NCBI GenBank assembly: GCA_002305915.1
Contig: DBRJ01000001.1
Coordinates: 1 to 18,337, forward strand
Length of the DNA: 18,337 nt
Direction of reading: 5' to 3'
DNA from: Pelotomaculum sp. UBA1371
GTDB lineage: Bacteria; Bacillota; Desulfotomaculia; Desulfotomaculales; Pelotomaculaceae
In this document: positions 1-6,037 of the stretch, piece by piece
Layout: every line of letters starts with the position of its first letter
Position numbering within the stretch: the first letter of the stretch is position 1
Translations under genes and position numbers: made by a program
The notes under the pieces: generated by a model
Told to the model about the DNA's origin: nothing
Seen by the model: the letters and a program-made list of their open reading frames with translations, nothing else
Database searches by the model: none

Positions 1-352
1 TGGTGGAGGCGGGGGGAATCGAACCCACCGTCCGGAAGACCGACCACAGGAGTTTCTCCGAGCGCAGGCTGTAATTTAGTTTTCGCTCCGCAGGCGCTTA
101 CAGCCAAGCTCCGTTGGAACTATCTCGATGAATCTTGCTTGAACCCTCCGAGAATTGGTCTCAAGCCAGCCCGTTTAAATGACCCCCTAGCCCGGGCCAC
201 GGGCCCAGCGCGGGTAGAAGGTTAGACAGCAATTAAGCTGCTAAGGCGTATTCGTTCTTGGCAATTATAAGTTTTCCACCGTTTAACGGGCTGATGGAAC
301 CCCGGCTCGCTCCTCCTGCCACCGCTTCCCCCGTCGAAACCAGTGCGCCCCC
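1..352 (-). ncRNA. ssrA: transfer-messenger RNA (tmRNA)
   Basis: This RNA rescues stalled ribosomes by trans-translation together with SmpB, acting first as an alanyl-tRNA mimic and then as an mRNA for a degradation tag. On the minus strand it begins GGGGGCGCACTGGTTTCGAC at 352, the typical tmRNA 5' end. It finishes with the T-arm motif GGTTCGATTCC and an acceptor strand CGCCTCC followed by encoded ACCA at position 1. The 5' GGGGGCG pairs with the 3' CGCCTCC, with one G-U pair. The internal reading frame ends in the usual ALAA followed by TAA. A length of 352 nt is normal for a one-piece tmRNA. Its partner gene smpB lies immediately upstream. The identification is certain; the 5' end is placed by the acceptor-stem pairing. 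Confidence 0.97.
233..262 (-). other. tmRNA tag-peptide reading frame (AKNEYALAA)
   Basis: Within the tmRNA, reading on the minus strand from a GCC resume codon at 262-260, the codons give Ala-Lys-Asn-Glu-Tyr-Ala-Leu-Ala-Ala and then TAA at 235-233. The C-terminal ALAA is the classic ClpXP/ClpAP-type degron. The sequence around the stop can form the usual hairpin (TTAGCAGC paired with GCTGTCTAA). The resume codon is placed by analogy with other tmRNAs. The tag would be 9 residues if GCC is right, and the frame upstream contains no other alanine codon close by. Confidence 0.85.
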
Positions 353-369
353 ATGATTACATTATCATC

Positions 370-375
370 ATTATA
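370..375 (-). promoter_or_regulatory. candidate -10 element for ssrA
   Basis: A perfect TATAAT on the minus strand lies 18 nt upstream of the mature tmRNA 5' end. This fits a short precursor leader that RNase P would remove. No good -35 hexamer is seen at 17 nt (the best matches are poor, for example a TTTAAC-like stretch), so the promoter is only a candidate. The whole 353-440 stretch is very A+T-rich and holds several near-TATAAT matches. Confidence 0.4.
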
Positions 376-448
376 TTATTGGGTTGTTTCATTTGGGTTA
401 AACGTGACAATACAATTATATTAACTTTTCCTATTCTCTCAAATGCCG

Positions 449-510
449 GCGAATTTTAATAAATTCGCGGTACGCATTAAATCTCACATACAAGGTGATT
501 GCGATTTAAT
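449..510. repeat. two inverted repeats in the smpB-ssrA spacer
   Basis: GCGAATTT (449-456) and AAATTCGC (461-468) form a perfect 8-bp stem with a 4-nt loop. ATTAAATC (476-483) and GATTTAAT (503-510) form a second 8-bp stem with a 19-nt loop. Both lie just after the smpB stop in transcription order. Neither is followed by a clean U-tract, so they are not textbook intrinsic terminators, but they could end or stabilise the smpB message. Confidence 0.5.
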
Positions 511-545
511 CCGCATCCCAGTATATCCGGCAACTTATTCCCGGC

Positions 546-1007
546 TTAGTATCTCCTGGACCTTTCCTTCACAGCCCGGTCCATCTCCCGCCGCGCGTCC
601 CTGGCGGCGATGTCTTCCCTCCGGTCGTAGAGCTTCTTGCCTCTGGCCAGAGCCAGCTCAACCTTGGCCAGGCCGTTTTTGAAGTAGACCTTCAGCGGGA
701 CCAGCGCCAGGCCCTTTTCCCGGGTTTTGCCCAGAAGCCGCATGATTTCCTGCTTGTGCATCAGCAGCCTGCGGGTGCGCTTGGGTTCGTGGTTAAACTG
801 GTTCCCCTGTTCGTAAGGGCTTATATGCATATTATACAGCATCAGCTCGGCGTTTTCAACGCGGGCATAGCTGTCCTGCAGGTTGGCCTTGCCGGCGCGC
901 AGCGATTTTACCTCGGTCCCGGTTAGGGCAATGCCGGCCTCGTAGGTCTCAAGGATATGGTACTCATGCCTGACCTTCCTATTTTCCGTAACGGTTTTGA
1001 TAGTCAT
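546..1007 (-). CDS. smpB: SsrA-binding protein SmpB
   Basis: This is the protein cofactor of tmRNA. It binds the tRNA-like domain and delivers it to stalled ribosomes, and its C-terminal tail fills the empty mRNA channel. The 153-residue product begins MTIKTVTENRKVRHEY and carries the family block TYEAGIALTGTEVKSLR, then YEQGNQFNHEPKRTRRLL, then GKKLYDRRED, and it ends in the basic, helix-forming tail. ATG at 1007 was chosen because an AGGAG lies 8 nt upstream and the length matches the family; a longer reading to 1055 would run through the leader hairpin. The gene has its own strong promoter at 1099-1126 and sits next to ssrA, its functional partner. Identification is secure. Confidence 0.97.
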   Translation of the reverse strand: MTIKTVTENRKVRHEYHILETYEAGIALTGTEVKSLRAGKANLQDSYARVENAELMLYNMHISPYEQGNQFNHEPKRTRRLLMHKQEIMRLLGKTREKGLALVPLKVYFKNGLAKVELALARGKKLYDRREDIAARDARREMDRAVKERSRRY

Positions 1008-1020
1008 GACGGCTCTCCTG

Positions 1021-1047
1021 AAAAAACAAACCCTTTCCGGCAGGGTT
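1021..1047 (-). terminator. terminator-like hairpin in the smpB leader (possible attenuator)
   Basis: On the minus strand AACCCT (1047-1042) pairs with AGGGTT (1034-1029) around a 7-nt loop. The stem is followed directly by TGTTTTTT (1028-1021). The structure lies downstream of the smpB promoter and just upstream of its ribosome binding site. It would therefore stop most smpB transcripts unless alternative folding occurs; CCCTT at 1052-1048 could compete for AAGGG at 1035-1031. It may instead mainly end read-through from the HD gene. Confidence 0.5.
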
Positions 1048-1098
1048 AAGGGCAAAGATTAATGATAACGGTGATGGTCGTTTTAAGTGCGTAGTGTT

Positions 1099-1126
1099 AT
1101 TATAGCATCCCCTTGCGCTTTGTCAA
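1099..1126 (-). promoter_or_regulatory. sigma-A promoter for smpB
   Basis: The minus strand carries a perfect TTGACA (1126-1121), a 16-nt spacer and a perfect TATAAT (1104-1099) preceded by TGC, which forms an extended -10. Transcription would start near 1092 and leave an 85-nt leader before smpB. It is the only promoter in the window with both consensus hexamers perfect. Confidence 0.85.
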
Positions 1127-1139
1127 GGAGGTTAAACTT

Positions 1140-1691
1140 TTACAGTTTCAGTTCCTTTGCAATCCCCTGCATGGCTTCAAGGCCCAATTCCATGAACTCT
1201 TCCAGGGAAAGACCCAGCTCGGCGCAGGCTTTCATTGTCTCCCGGTTTGCCCCCCGGGCAAAGGCCTTTTCGTTGAACCGCTTCATCAGGAAGGGGACGT
1301 CCACGGCGGCCAGTTTCTTTTCCGGGCGGATCAAGGCGCCGGCTACGATAAAGCCGGTCAGCGGGTCGGTAGCAAAGAGAGCCTTGTCCAGCAGGGAGAG
1401 CCTGGGCAGGCCGTGGCGGTCATTGTGCACCTTTACGGCATAGACGATATCTTCGGGCAAACCCAGGGCTTTCAGCATTTCCGCGCCCTCAATGCTGTGG
1501 GTATCAGGGGAGTCTTTGGTCCGGTCGTAGTCGATATCGTGTAAAAGGCCGGCCAGGCCCCATTTTTCCACATCCTCGCCGAAATGTCCGGCGAGCCGGC
1601 GCATGACTGCCTCTACGGCGAGGGAGTGGTTGAACAAATTTTTATTGGTCAGGTTTTCCTTCAATAACGACAGAGCTTCAGTTCTGTTCAA
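1140..1691 (-). CDS. HD-domain (COG2316-type) predicted hydrolase
   Basis: This is a 183-residue HD-superfamily protein, a predicted metal-dependent phosphohydrolase of unknown substrate. The visible ligands are an early histidine in FNHSLAVEAVM, the defining pair in GLLHDIDYD (about residues 48-56), a histidine in DTHSIEGAEML and VHNDRHG near residue 90. The run DKALFATDPLTGFIVAGALIRP is characteristic of the small stand-alone HD proteins grouped as COG2316. The start is TTG at 1691, chosen because AAAGGAG lies about 9 nt upstream; no ATG precedes it in a useful position. The start overlaps the end of the thioesterase gene by 14 nt, so the two are probably translationally coupled. The fold is certain and the substrate unknown; nucleotide or phosphoester hydrolysis is only a family-level expectation. 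Confidence 0.85.
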   Translation of the reverse strand: MNRTEALSLLKENLTNKNLFNHSLAVEAVMRRLAGHFGEDVEKWGLAGLLHDIDYDRTKDSPDTHSIEGAEMLKALGLPEDIVYAVKVHNDRHGLPRLSLLDKALFATDPLTGFIVAGALIRPEKKLAAVDVPFLMKRFNEKAFARGANRETMKACAELGLSLEEFMELGLEAMQGIAKELKL

Positions 1692-2118
1692 GCGATGACG
1701 CTCCTTTCGGCATGTCTTCAGGTTTTACTTTTAAAAATTTGGCCGCGGCCCGGGCGGATACCGTCCCGTTGGGCAGCTTGATCCAGGCCTCCATCTGAAT
1801 CAGCCGGCCCTTTTCCGCTACTCTTTTGGCTTCAACAGTCAGCTTCACTCCCACAGGCGTGGCGGTTCTGTAGCGGGTGGTCATTTCAGCAGTCATGGTA
1901 ACAATTTTTCTCGCCCACAGCCACTGGCCCATGGCCTCGTCCAGCAGGGTGGCCAGCAGGCCCCCGTGGATCACGCCTTTCCAGCCCTGGTGCTCGGGGG
2001 CGCCGACAAAGGTTGTGCGGGTCACTTCCCCGTCCTGCTCAAAAATCAGCTTGAGGCCGATGGAGTTGCGGGAGCCGCAGCCGAAGCACATACCTTCTTC
2101 ACGCAGGGATTCAAGCAT
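1678..2118 (-). CDS. PaaI-type hotdog-fold thioesterase
   Basis: This is a 146-residue single-domain hotdog protein of the PaaI/YbgC-like acyl-CoA thioesterase superfamily (COG2050 type). The N-terminal motif CFGCGSRNSIGLKL, the central helix segment GVIHGGLLATLLDEAMG with its conserved HGG and Asp/Glu, and a strand-rich C-terminal half are typical. It would hydrolyse an acyl-CoA or related thioester in the cytoplasm; the natural substrate cannot be read from the sequence. ATG at 2118 has GGGGAAGGA a few nt upstream. It is the first gene of a two-gene unit with the HD hydrolase, behind a promoter at 2155-2183. The four-residue C-x-x-C-like start (CFGC) is common in this subfamily and need not bind metal. 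Confidence 0.87.
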   Translation of the reverse strand: MLESLREEGMCFGCGSRNSIGLKLIFEQDGEVTRTTFVGAPEHQGWKGVIHGGLLATLLDEAMGQWLWARKIVTMTAEMTTRYRTATPVGVKLTVEAKRVAEKGRLIQMEAWIKLPNGTVSARAAAKFLKVKPEDMPKGASSLEQN

Positions 2119-2154
2119 ATCCTTCCCCTCTTTCTCTAATTCAGTTCCCTGTTC

Positions 2155-2183
2155 ATTTTACTAAAACAACCTCATATTGGCAA
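2155..2183 (-). promoter_or_regulatory. probable sigma-A promoter for the thioesterase-HD pair
   Basis: On the minus strand TTGCCA (2183-2178) is separated by 17 nt from TAAAAT (2160-2155), giving 4/6 and 5/6 matches to consensus. The start would lie near 2148, leaving about 30 nt to the ATG, with the ribosome binding site inside. Position and spacing are ideal but no experiment supports it. Confidence 0.6.
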
Positions 2184-2361
2184 CTTTCGCCGTGGGATAT
2201 CTCCAGCTTCGCCCTTTCCACCACCCCGCACCTGCTGGAACAGGATGAAGTGCGGCGATGGCAGCGTAATATCCGTCTTTGCCTGTTTGGTGTTTGTCCC
2301 TTGTTCTAGTGTCCAGGGTGCAGCGACAGCGAATTTCTGTCTTTACCTGCAAGATCAAGAT

Positions 2362-2381
2362 AGCGCCGGAAAACCGGCGCT
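2362..2381. repeat. 8-bp perfect hairpin, AGCGCCGG-AAAA-CCGGCGCT
   Basis: AGCGCCGG (2362-2369) and CCGGCGCT (2374-2381) are perfect inverted arms around a 4-nt loop. This is a very stable stem in otherwise non-coding DNA downstream of secG. No U-tract follows on either strand, so it is a weak terminator candidate at best. It may cap the secG transcript or act as an mRNA stabiliser. Confidence 0.5.
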
Positions 2382-2522
2382 TCTGAACAATCCGTTCGTT
2401 TATGTTATGTTTCATTTAAGCCATGCTTCAATTATGGGTACATTATGTTTGCAACGGGCTCATTTTATTATCTATCCCCGTCATTGATTCCTACATCCGC
2501 GTATGATATTCTACGCCTCATG

Positions 2523-2620
2523 CCCTTCTTCTATGCTTCTATACACTTCTTTGCTTTTATATTTAAATGCTGCTATACTTCTATACTTCCATGCTTTTGT
2601 GCTTTTATGCTTCTATCCCT
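2523..2620. repeat. degenerate 8-bp tandem repeat array, consensus CTATGCTT / AAGCATAG
   Basis: About twelve adjacent units of 8 bp (one of them 10 bp) can be laid end to end. On the minus strand most begin AAG and continue with C/T-A-T/C-A-A/G: AAGCATAG, AAGTATAG (twice in a row), AAGCATGG, AAGCACAA, AAGCATAA. The central units are the most degraded. The array is purine-rich on the transcribed-sense strand and lies just beyond the secG stop. The unit is not a multiple of three, and apparent hydrophobic open frames across it are by-products of the repeat. Confidence 0.7.
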
Positions 2621-2635
2621 GTTTACTTTGTTTGT

Positions 2636-2872
2636 TTACTCCCAAATCACCAGTAACAGGGCTGTTGCCGCAAATAATATGGCTACTACAATTGTAACCT
2701 TGCCCAGCAGTTCGTCCAGACCCTTTTTCTTGCCGCCGAATAATGTCTCCGCCCCGCCGGCGATGGAACCGGAAAGACCGGCGCTCTTGCCGGACTGCAG
2801 GACCACTGCGGCTATCAGGGCAAGTGCAAGAAGAACATGCAGAACCATAAAGATAATCTTTACAACTTCCAC
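2636..2872 (-). CDS. secG: preprotein translocase subunit SecG
   Basis: This is the small membrane subunit of the SecYEG channel, which helps the SecA-driven cycle of protein export. The 78-residue product has the usual two transmembrane helices (about residues 4-25 and 59-77). The connecting loop contains VLQSGKSAGLSGSIAGGAETLFG, the family signature, followed by the basic patch GKKKG. The start is GTG at 2872, with GGGAGGTGA placed ideally upstream. The gene follows eno but has its own strong promoter at 2907-2935, so it need not depend on the glycolytic operon. In many firmicutes secG also lies near eno, with rnr and smpB downstream; here no rnr is present and smpB comes after a two-gene insertion. 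Confidence 0.95.
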   Translation of the reverse strand: MEVVKIIFMVLHVLLALALIAAVVLQSGKSAGLSGSIAGGAETLFGGKKKGLDELLGKVTIVVAILFAATALLLVIWE

Positions 2873-2885
2873 GAACTCACCTCCC

Positions 2886-2901
2886 CGGCACGGCTGTGCC
2901 G
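2886..2901 (-). promoter_or_regulatory. hairpin at the predicted 5' end of the secG mRNA
   Basis: CGGCAC (2886-2891) and GTGCCG (2896-2901) form a 6-bp stem with a 4-nt loop. The transcription start expected from the promoter falls at its upstream edge. The mRNA would thus begin with a stable hairpin directly before the GGGAGGTGA ribosome binding site. It may protect the 5' end or serve as a protein-binding site. Confidence 0.5.
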
Positions 2902-2906
2902 AAGCA

Positions 2907-2935
2907 ATTATACCACAGGATTATTAGCCTGACAA
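2907..2935 (-). promoter_or_regulatory. sigma-A promoter for secG
   Basis: On the minus strand TTGTCA (2935-2930, 5/6 matches) is followed after exactly 17 nt by a perfect TATAAT (2912-2907), preceded by TGG to give an extended -10. The predicted start near 2900 leaves a leader of about 28 nt. Confidence 0.8.
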
Positions 2936-2999
2936 TTGGATGCCGTAAATAAAGGGCTGCCCGTAACCGTACCGGCTGAAAGATTGATCGGGGTGCTCC

Positions 3000-4289
3000 T
3001 TAATAGGGGATGTTGTAAAAGCTTTTAATTCCCCTGTATACGGCCAAGTCCCCCAGTTCCTCCTCGATCCGGAGCAACTGGTTGTACTTGGCGACCCGGT
3101 CCGTGCGCGCCGGGGCGCCGGTTTTGATCTGTCCCGCGTTTGTGGCTACCACCAGGTCGGCGATGGTGGTGTCCTCCGTTTCGCCGGAACGGTGCGAAAC
3201 CACGGCGGTGTAACCGGCCTGTTTGGCCATTTCGATGGCGTCCAGGGTCTCGGTCAGGGTGCCGATCTGGTTCAGTTTAATCAGAATGGAGTTGGCCACC
3301 CCGTTCTTGATCCCCCGGCTCAAGAGTTCCGTATTGGTAACAAAGAGGTCGTCCCCGACGATCTGCAGCTGTTTTCCCAGACGTTCGGTGAATAACCGCC
3401 AACCATCCCAGTCGTCTTCGGCCAGGCCGTCTTCGATGGAAATTATGGGGTATTTGCCGGCCAGCACGGTGTAGTAATCGATCAATTCCTCTGCGGTGCG
3501 GCTTTTTCCTTCAGCCTCAAAGACGTATTTGCCGTCTTTATAAAACTCCGTAGCGGCGGCGTCGATGGCCAGGGCCACTTCTTCGCCGGGAGTGTAGCCT
3601 GCGGCCTGGATGGCTTGCATAATAACCATGAGGGCTTCTTCATTGGAGACCAGCATCGGCGCAAAGCCGCCCTCGTCGCCCACGGAGGTGTTCAACTCCT
3701 TCGTCTTCAGCACGCCTTTCAGCTTGTGGTAAATTTCAACACCCATACGATAGGCCTCGGCAAAATTCCGGGCGCCCACGGGCATAATCATAAACTCCTG
3801 GATGTCCACATTGTTGTCGGCATGCTTCCCGCCATTTAAAATGTTCATCATGGGCACCGGCAGCACCTTTGCGTTGGCTCCGCCGATGTACTGGTACAGG
3901 GGCAGGCCCAGGGACCAGGCGGCGGCTTTGGCGGCAGCCAGGGAGACACCCAGGATGGCGTTGGCGCCCAGCTTGCTCTTGTTGGGCGTACCGTCCAGCT
4001 CAATCATGGCCCGGTCGATGCCAATCTGGTCTGTGGCGTCGTAACCAATGATTTCCGGGGCCAGGATGTTGTTGACGTTATCAACGGCCTTCAGCACCCC
4101 CTTGCCGGCAAACCTCTTCTCATCGCCGTCACGCAGCTCAACGGCCTCGCGGGTACCGGTGGACGCCCCGGAGGGAATAGCTGCCCTTCCCATGCTTCCG
4201 TCTTCCAGGTAGATTTCAACTTCAATGGTGGGGTTGCCGCGGGAATCAAGGATTTCCCGGGCCATAATTTCTTCAATGACAGTGGACAC
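3000..4289 (-). CDS. eno: enolase (phosphopyruvate hydratase)
   Basis: Enolase interconverts 2-phosphoglycerate and phosphoenolpyruvate in glycolysis and gluconeogenesis. The 429-residue protein is of standard length and starts IEEIMAREILDSRGNPTIEVEI. It contains the substrate-loop block GAIPSGASTG-like (AAIPSGASTGTREAVELRDG), GANAILGVSLA, the metal-binding region SIEDGLAEDDWDGW with downstream GDDLFVTN, the catalytic lysine in NSILIKLNQIGTLTET, and SHRSGETEDTTIADL. The start is GTG at 4289, with AAGGAGG about 9 nt upstream. It is the last gene of the gap-pgk-tpiA-gpmI-eno series, 70 bp after gpmI, with no separate promoter evident. I found no convincing intrinsic terminator between its stop and the secG promoter, so some read-through into secG is possible. 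Confidence 0.98.
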   Translation of the reverse strand: MSTVIEEIMAREILDSRGNPTIEVEIYLEDGSMGRAAIPSGASTGTREAVELRDGDEKRFAGKGVLKAVDNVNNILAPEIIGYDATDQIGIDRAMIELDGTPNKSKLGANAILGVSLAAAKAAAWSLGLPLYQYIGGANAKVLPVPMMNILNGGKHADNNVDIQEFMIMPVGARNFAEAYRMGVEIYHKLKGVLKTKELNTSVGDEGGFAPMLVSNEEALMVIMQAIQAAGYTPGEEVALAIDAAATEFYKDGKYVFEAEGKSRTAEELIDYYTVLAGKYPIISIEDGLAEDDWDGWRLFTERLGKQLQIVGDDLFVTNTELLSRGIKNGVANSILIKLNQIGTLTETLDAIEMAKQAGYTAVVSHRSGETEDTTIADLVVATNAGQIKTGAPARTDRVAKYNQLLRIEEELGDLAVYRGIKSFYNIPY

Positions 4290-4359
4290 AGGCTGTTTCC
4301 TCCTTTTGTTTCTTAAAAACGATTTGTCTGCCTTAAACCAGGTCTATTGATTTTCATAA

Positions 4360-5907
4360 TTATGATTCCTTTTTAATCAGTGAAGCTCCGGTCATCTCCT
4401 CCGGCACGGGTATGTTCAGCAGGTCCAGGATGGTGGGGGCAATGTCTTCCAGACTGCCGTTCCGCAGGCACAGGCCGGCCGTGTCCTGCCTGACCAGGAT
4501 AAAGGGGACCGGGTTGGTGCTGTGGGCGGTACAAATATCTCCCTTTTCGTCCAGCATTTCGTCCGCGTTACCGTGGTCCGCCGTAATCAGGACCGTACCC
4601 TCCCTTTCCAGCACAGCCCGGACAACTTTGCCCAGGCAACTGTCCACGGTCTCCAGGGCGCGGACTGTGGCTTCCAGGTCTCCGGTATGTCCCACCATAT
4701 CCGGATTGGCGTAATTCATGATAATCACACCGTATTTATTCAACCTCAGCTGTTCCAAAAAATTCCCTGTAACCCCGGGTGCGCTCATTTCCGGTTTGAG
4801 ATCGTATGTAGAAACTTTGGGCGAAGGCACCAGGACTCGATCCTCGCCGGGATTGGGCTCCTCCACGCCCCCGTTGAAAAAAAAGGTGACATGGGCGTAT
4901 TTTTCCGTCTCGGCCAGGCGGAGCTGGGCAATGCCGTGCCTGCTCAAAACTTCCCCGAGGGTGTTGTTCAAGGCCTGGGCCCGGAAAGCCACCGGCGCTT
5001 CTATCATCTTGTCGTAAAGGGTCATACAGGTGAAGTGCACTTTCGGATAACCGGTTTTCCGGCTAAAGCCGGTAAATTCCCTGTCCACGAAAGCCCTGGT
5101 AATCTGCCGGGCGCGGTCGGGCCGGAAGTTGAAGAAGATTACGGCGTCCCCATCCTCAACTCTGGCCACCGGTTCCCCTGTACTGTTCATGATTACCGTG
5201 GGCTGGATAAATTCGTCTGTTTCTCCCCTGCCGTAGCCCAGTTCCACTGCTTCCAGCGGGGTAGCGGCCTGGATGCCCTCGCCGAAGACCATGGCGTTGT
5301 AGGCCCGTTCGGTCCGGTCCCAGCGCCGGTCCCGGTCCATGGCGTAATAGCGACCCATCACTGTAGCTACGGCAAACCCCAGTTCACTTAGTTTTTGCCT
5401 GAGGGTTTCAAAATATTCCCTGGCGTTGTCCGGCGGTACGTCACGCCCGTCCAGAAAGGCATGGACAAAGACCCGGCTTAAGTTTTGTCCGGCCGCCAGG
5501 TCCAACAGGGCCAGGAGGTGGCTGATATGGCTGTGCACGCCGCCGTCCGACAGCAGTCCCATCAGGTGCAGGGACTTGTTGTTCTCTTTAGCGTGCTTCA
5601 CCGCATCCAGCAGGACCTCGTTCCGGAAAAAGCTCCCGTCCCGGACGGCCCGTGTAATCCGCGTCAATTCCTGGTAAACAACCCTACCGGCGCCGATATT
5701 CAAGTGCCCCACTTCGGAGTTGCCCATCTGGCCCTCCGGTAGACCCACCTCTTCCCCGGAACAGGCCAGGGTGCAGTGGGGGTATTCCATAAGAAACATT
5801 CTATAGTTGGGTAGATTAGCCCGGGCCATGGCGTTCCCTTCCTTCCTGGGGCTTAAACCCCAGCCGTCCAGGATGACCAACACCAGGGGCTTTTTGCCTG
5901 ATGTCAA
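4360..5907 (-). CDS. gpmI: 2,3-bisphosphoglycerate-independent phosphoglycerate mutase
   Basis: This Mn-dependent, alkaline-phosphatase-fold enzyme interconverts 3- and 2-phosphoglycerate. Family blocks are KKPLVLVILDGWGL at the N-terminus (metal ligand Asp), MGNSEVGHLNIGAGRVVYQ with the catalytic serine, HAFLDGRDVPPDN, GRYYAMDRDRRWDR, and VLITADHGNADEM near the C-terminus with Asp/His ligands. The start is decided by GGAGG 8 nt before a TTG at 5907. That gives 515 residues, the family's usual size, whereas an ATG at 5970 adds an unrelated 21 residues translated from a repeat. It lies after tpiA in the glycolytic operon. A duplicated sequence that spans its ribosome-binding region is described separately. 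Confidence 0.96.
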   Translation of the reverse strand: MTSGKKPLVLVILDGWGLSPRKEGNAMARANLPNYRMFLMEYPHCTLACSGEEVGLPEGQMGNSEVGHLNIGAGRVVYQELTRITRAVRDGSFFRNEVLLDAVKHAKENNKSLHLMGLLSDGGVHSHISHLLALLDLAAGQNLSRVFVHAFLDGRDVPPDNAREYFETLRQKLSELGFAVATVMGRYYAMDRDRRWDRTERAYNAMVFGEGIQAATPLEAVELGYGRGETDEFIQPTVIMNSTGEPVARVEDGDAVIFFNFRPDRARQITRAFVDREFTGFSRKTGYPKVHFTCMTLYDKMIEAPVAFRAQALNNTLGEVLSRHGIAQLRLAETEKYAHVTFFFNGGVEEPNPGEDRVLVPSPKVSTYDLKPEMSAPGVTGNFLEQLRLNKYGVIIMNYANPDMVGHTGDLEATVRALETVDSCLGKVVRAVLEREGTVLITADHGNADEMLDEKGDICTAHSTNPVPFILVRQDTAGLCLRNGSLEDIAPTILDLLNIPVPEEMTGASLIKKES

Positions 5908-5919
5908 AAAAGGTACCTC

Positions 5920-6009
5920 CAATTGGATCACAGATCCGTTAAACAGTGCTTGTCTGGAATTCCCGCTCAAAGATGGGCGGGCCTCAATTGCATCACAGAT
6001 CCGTTAAAC
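5920..6009 (-). repeat. 25-bp direct repeat pair with intervening hairpin before gpmI
   Basis: Two 25-nt copies, at 5920-5944 and 5985-6009, differ at one base (position 5926 versus 5991) and are offset by 65 bp. Each reads GTTTAACGGATCTGTGAT and then CAATTG or its one-base variant on the minus strand. Each is followed by an AGG-containing stretch: GGAGG, used by gpmI, after the proximal copy and only AGG after the distal copy. Between them CCCGC and GCGGG arms (5962-5966 and 5977-5981) can pair. This is a tandem duplication of the gpmI leader, or a pair of binding sites. Confidence 0.7.
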
Positions 6010-6037
6010 CTGACGATTAGAATGCCTTAAGCGGCGG

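Larger units (their letters stand above)
2184..2635. other. 452-base non-coding interval downstream of secG
   Basis: No supportable gene lies here. The reading frames that cross it have no family signature, no good ribosome binding site, or consist of low-complexity repeat translation. What it does hold is an 8-bp hairpin at 2362-2381 and a degenerate octamer array at 2523-2620, and its composition falls from G+C-rich (2190-2260) to strongly A+T-rich (2400-2640). Confidence 0.6.

Noticed and set aside
405..420. TTGTCA/TATAAT pair between smpB and ssrA
   Set aside because: The hexamers are in the wrong order or at wrong spacing (29 nt to the -10 nearest ssrA), so they do not form one promoter.
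2161..2415. 84-codon minus-strand frame upstream of the thioesterase
   Set aside because: No family resemblance and no proper ribosome binding site, it overlaps the thioesterase promoter, and its composition looks like random translation.
2445..2927. Plus-strand hydrophobic frames across the octamer array
   Set aside because: They are translations of the 8-bp repeat and of the antisense of secG; no start signals.
4522..5391. 289-codon plus-strand frame
   Set aside because: Lies wholly antisense to gpmI and is rich in His/Gly/Pro; a shadow frame of a G+C-rich gene.
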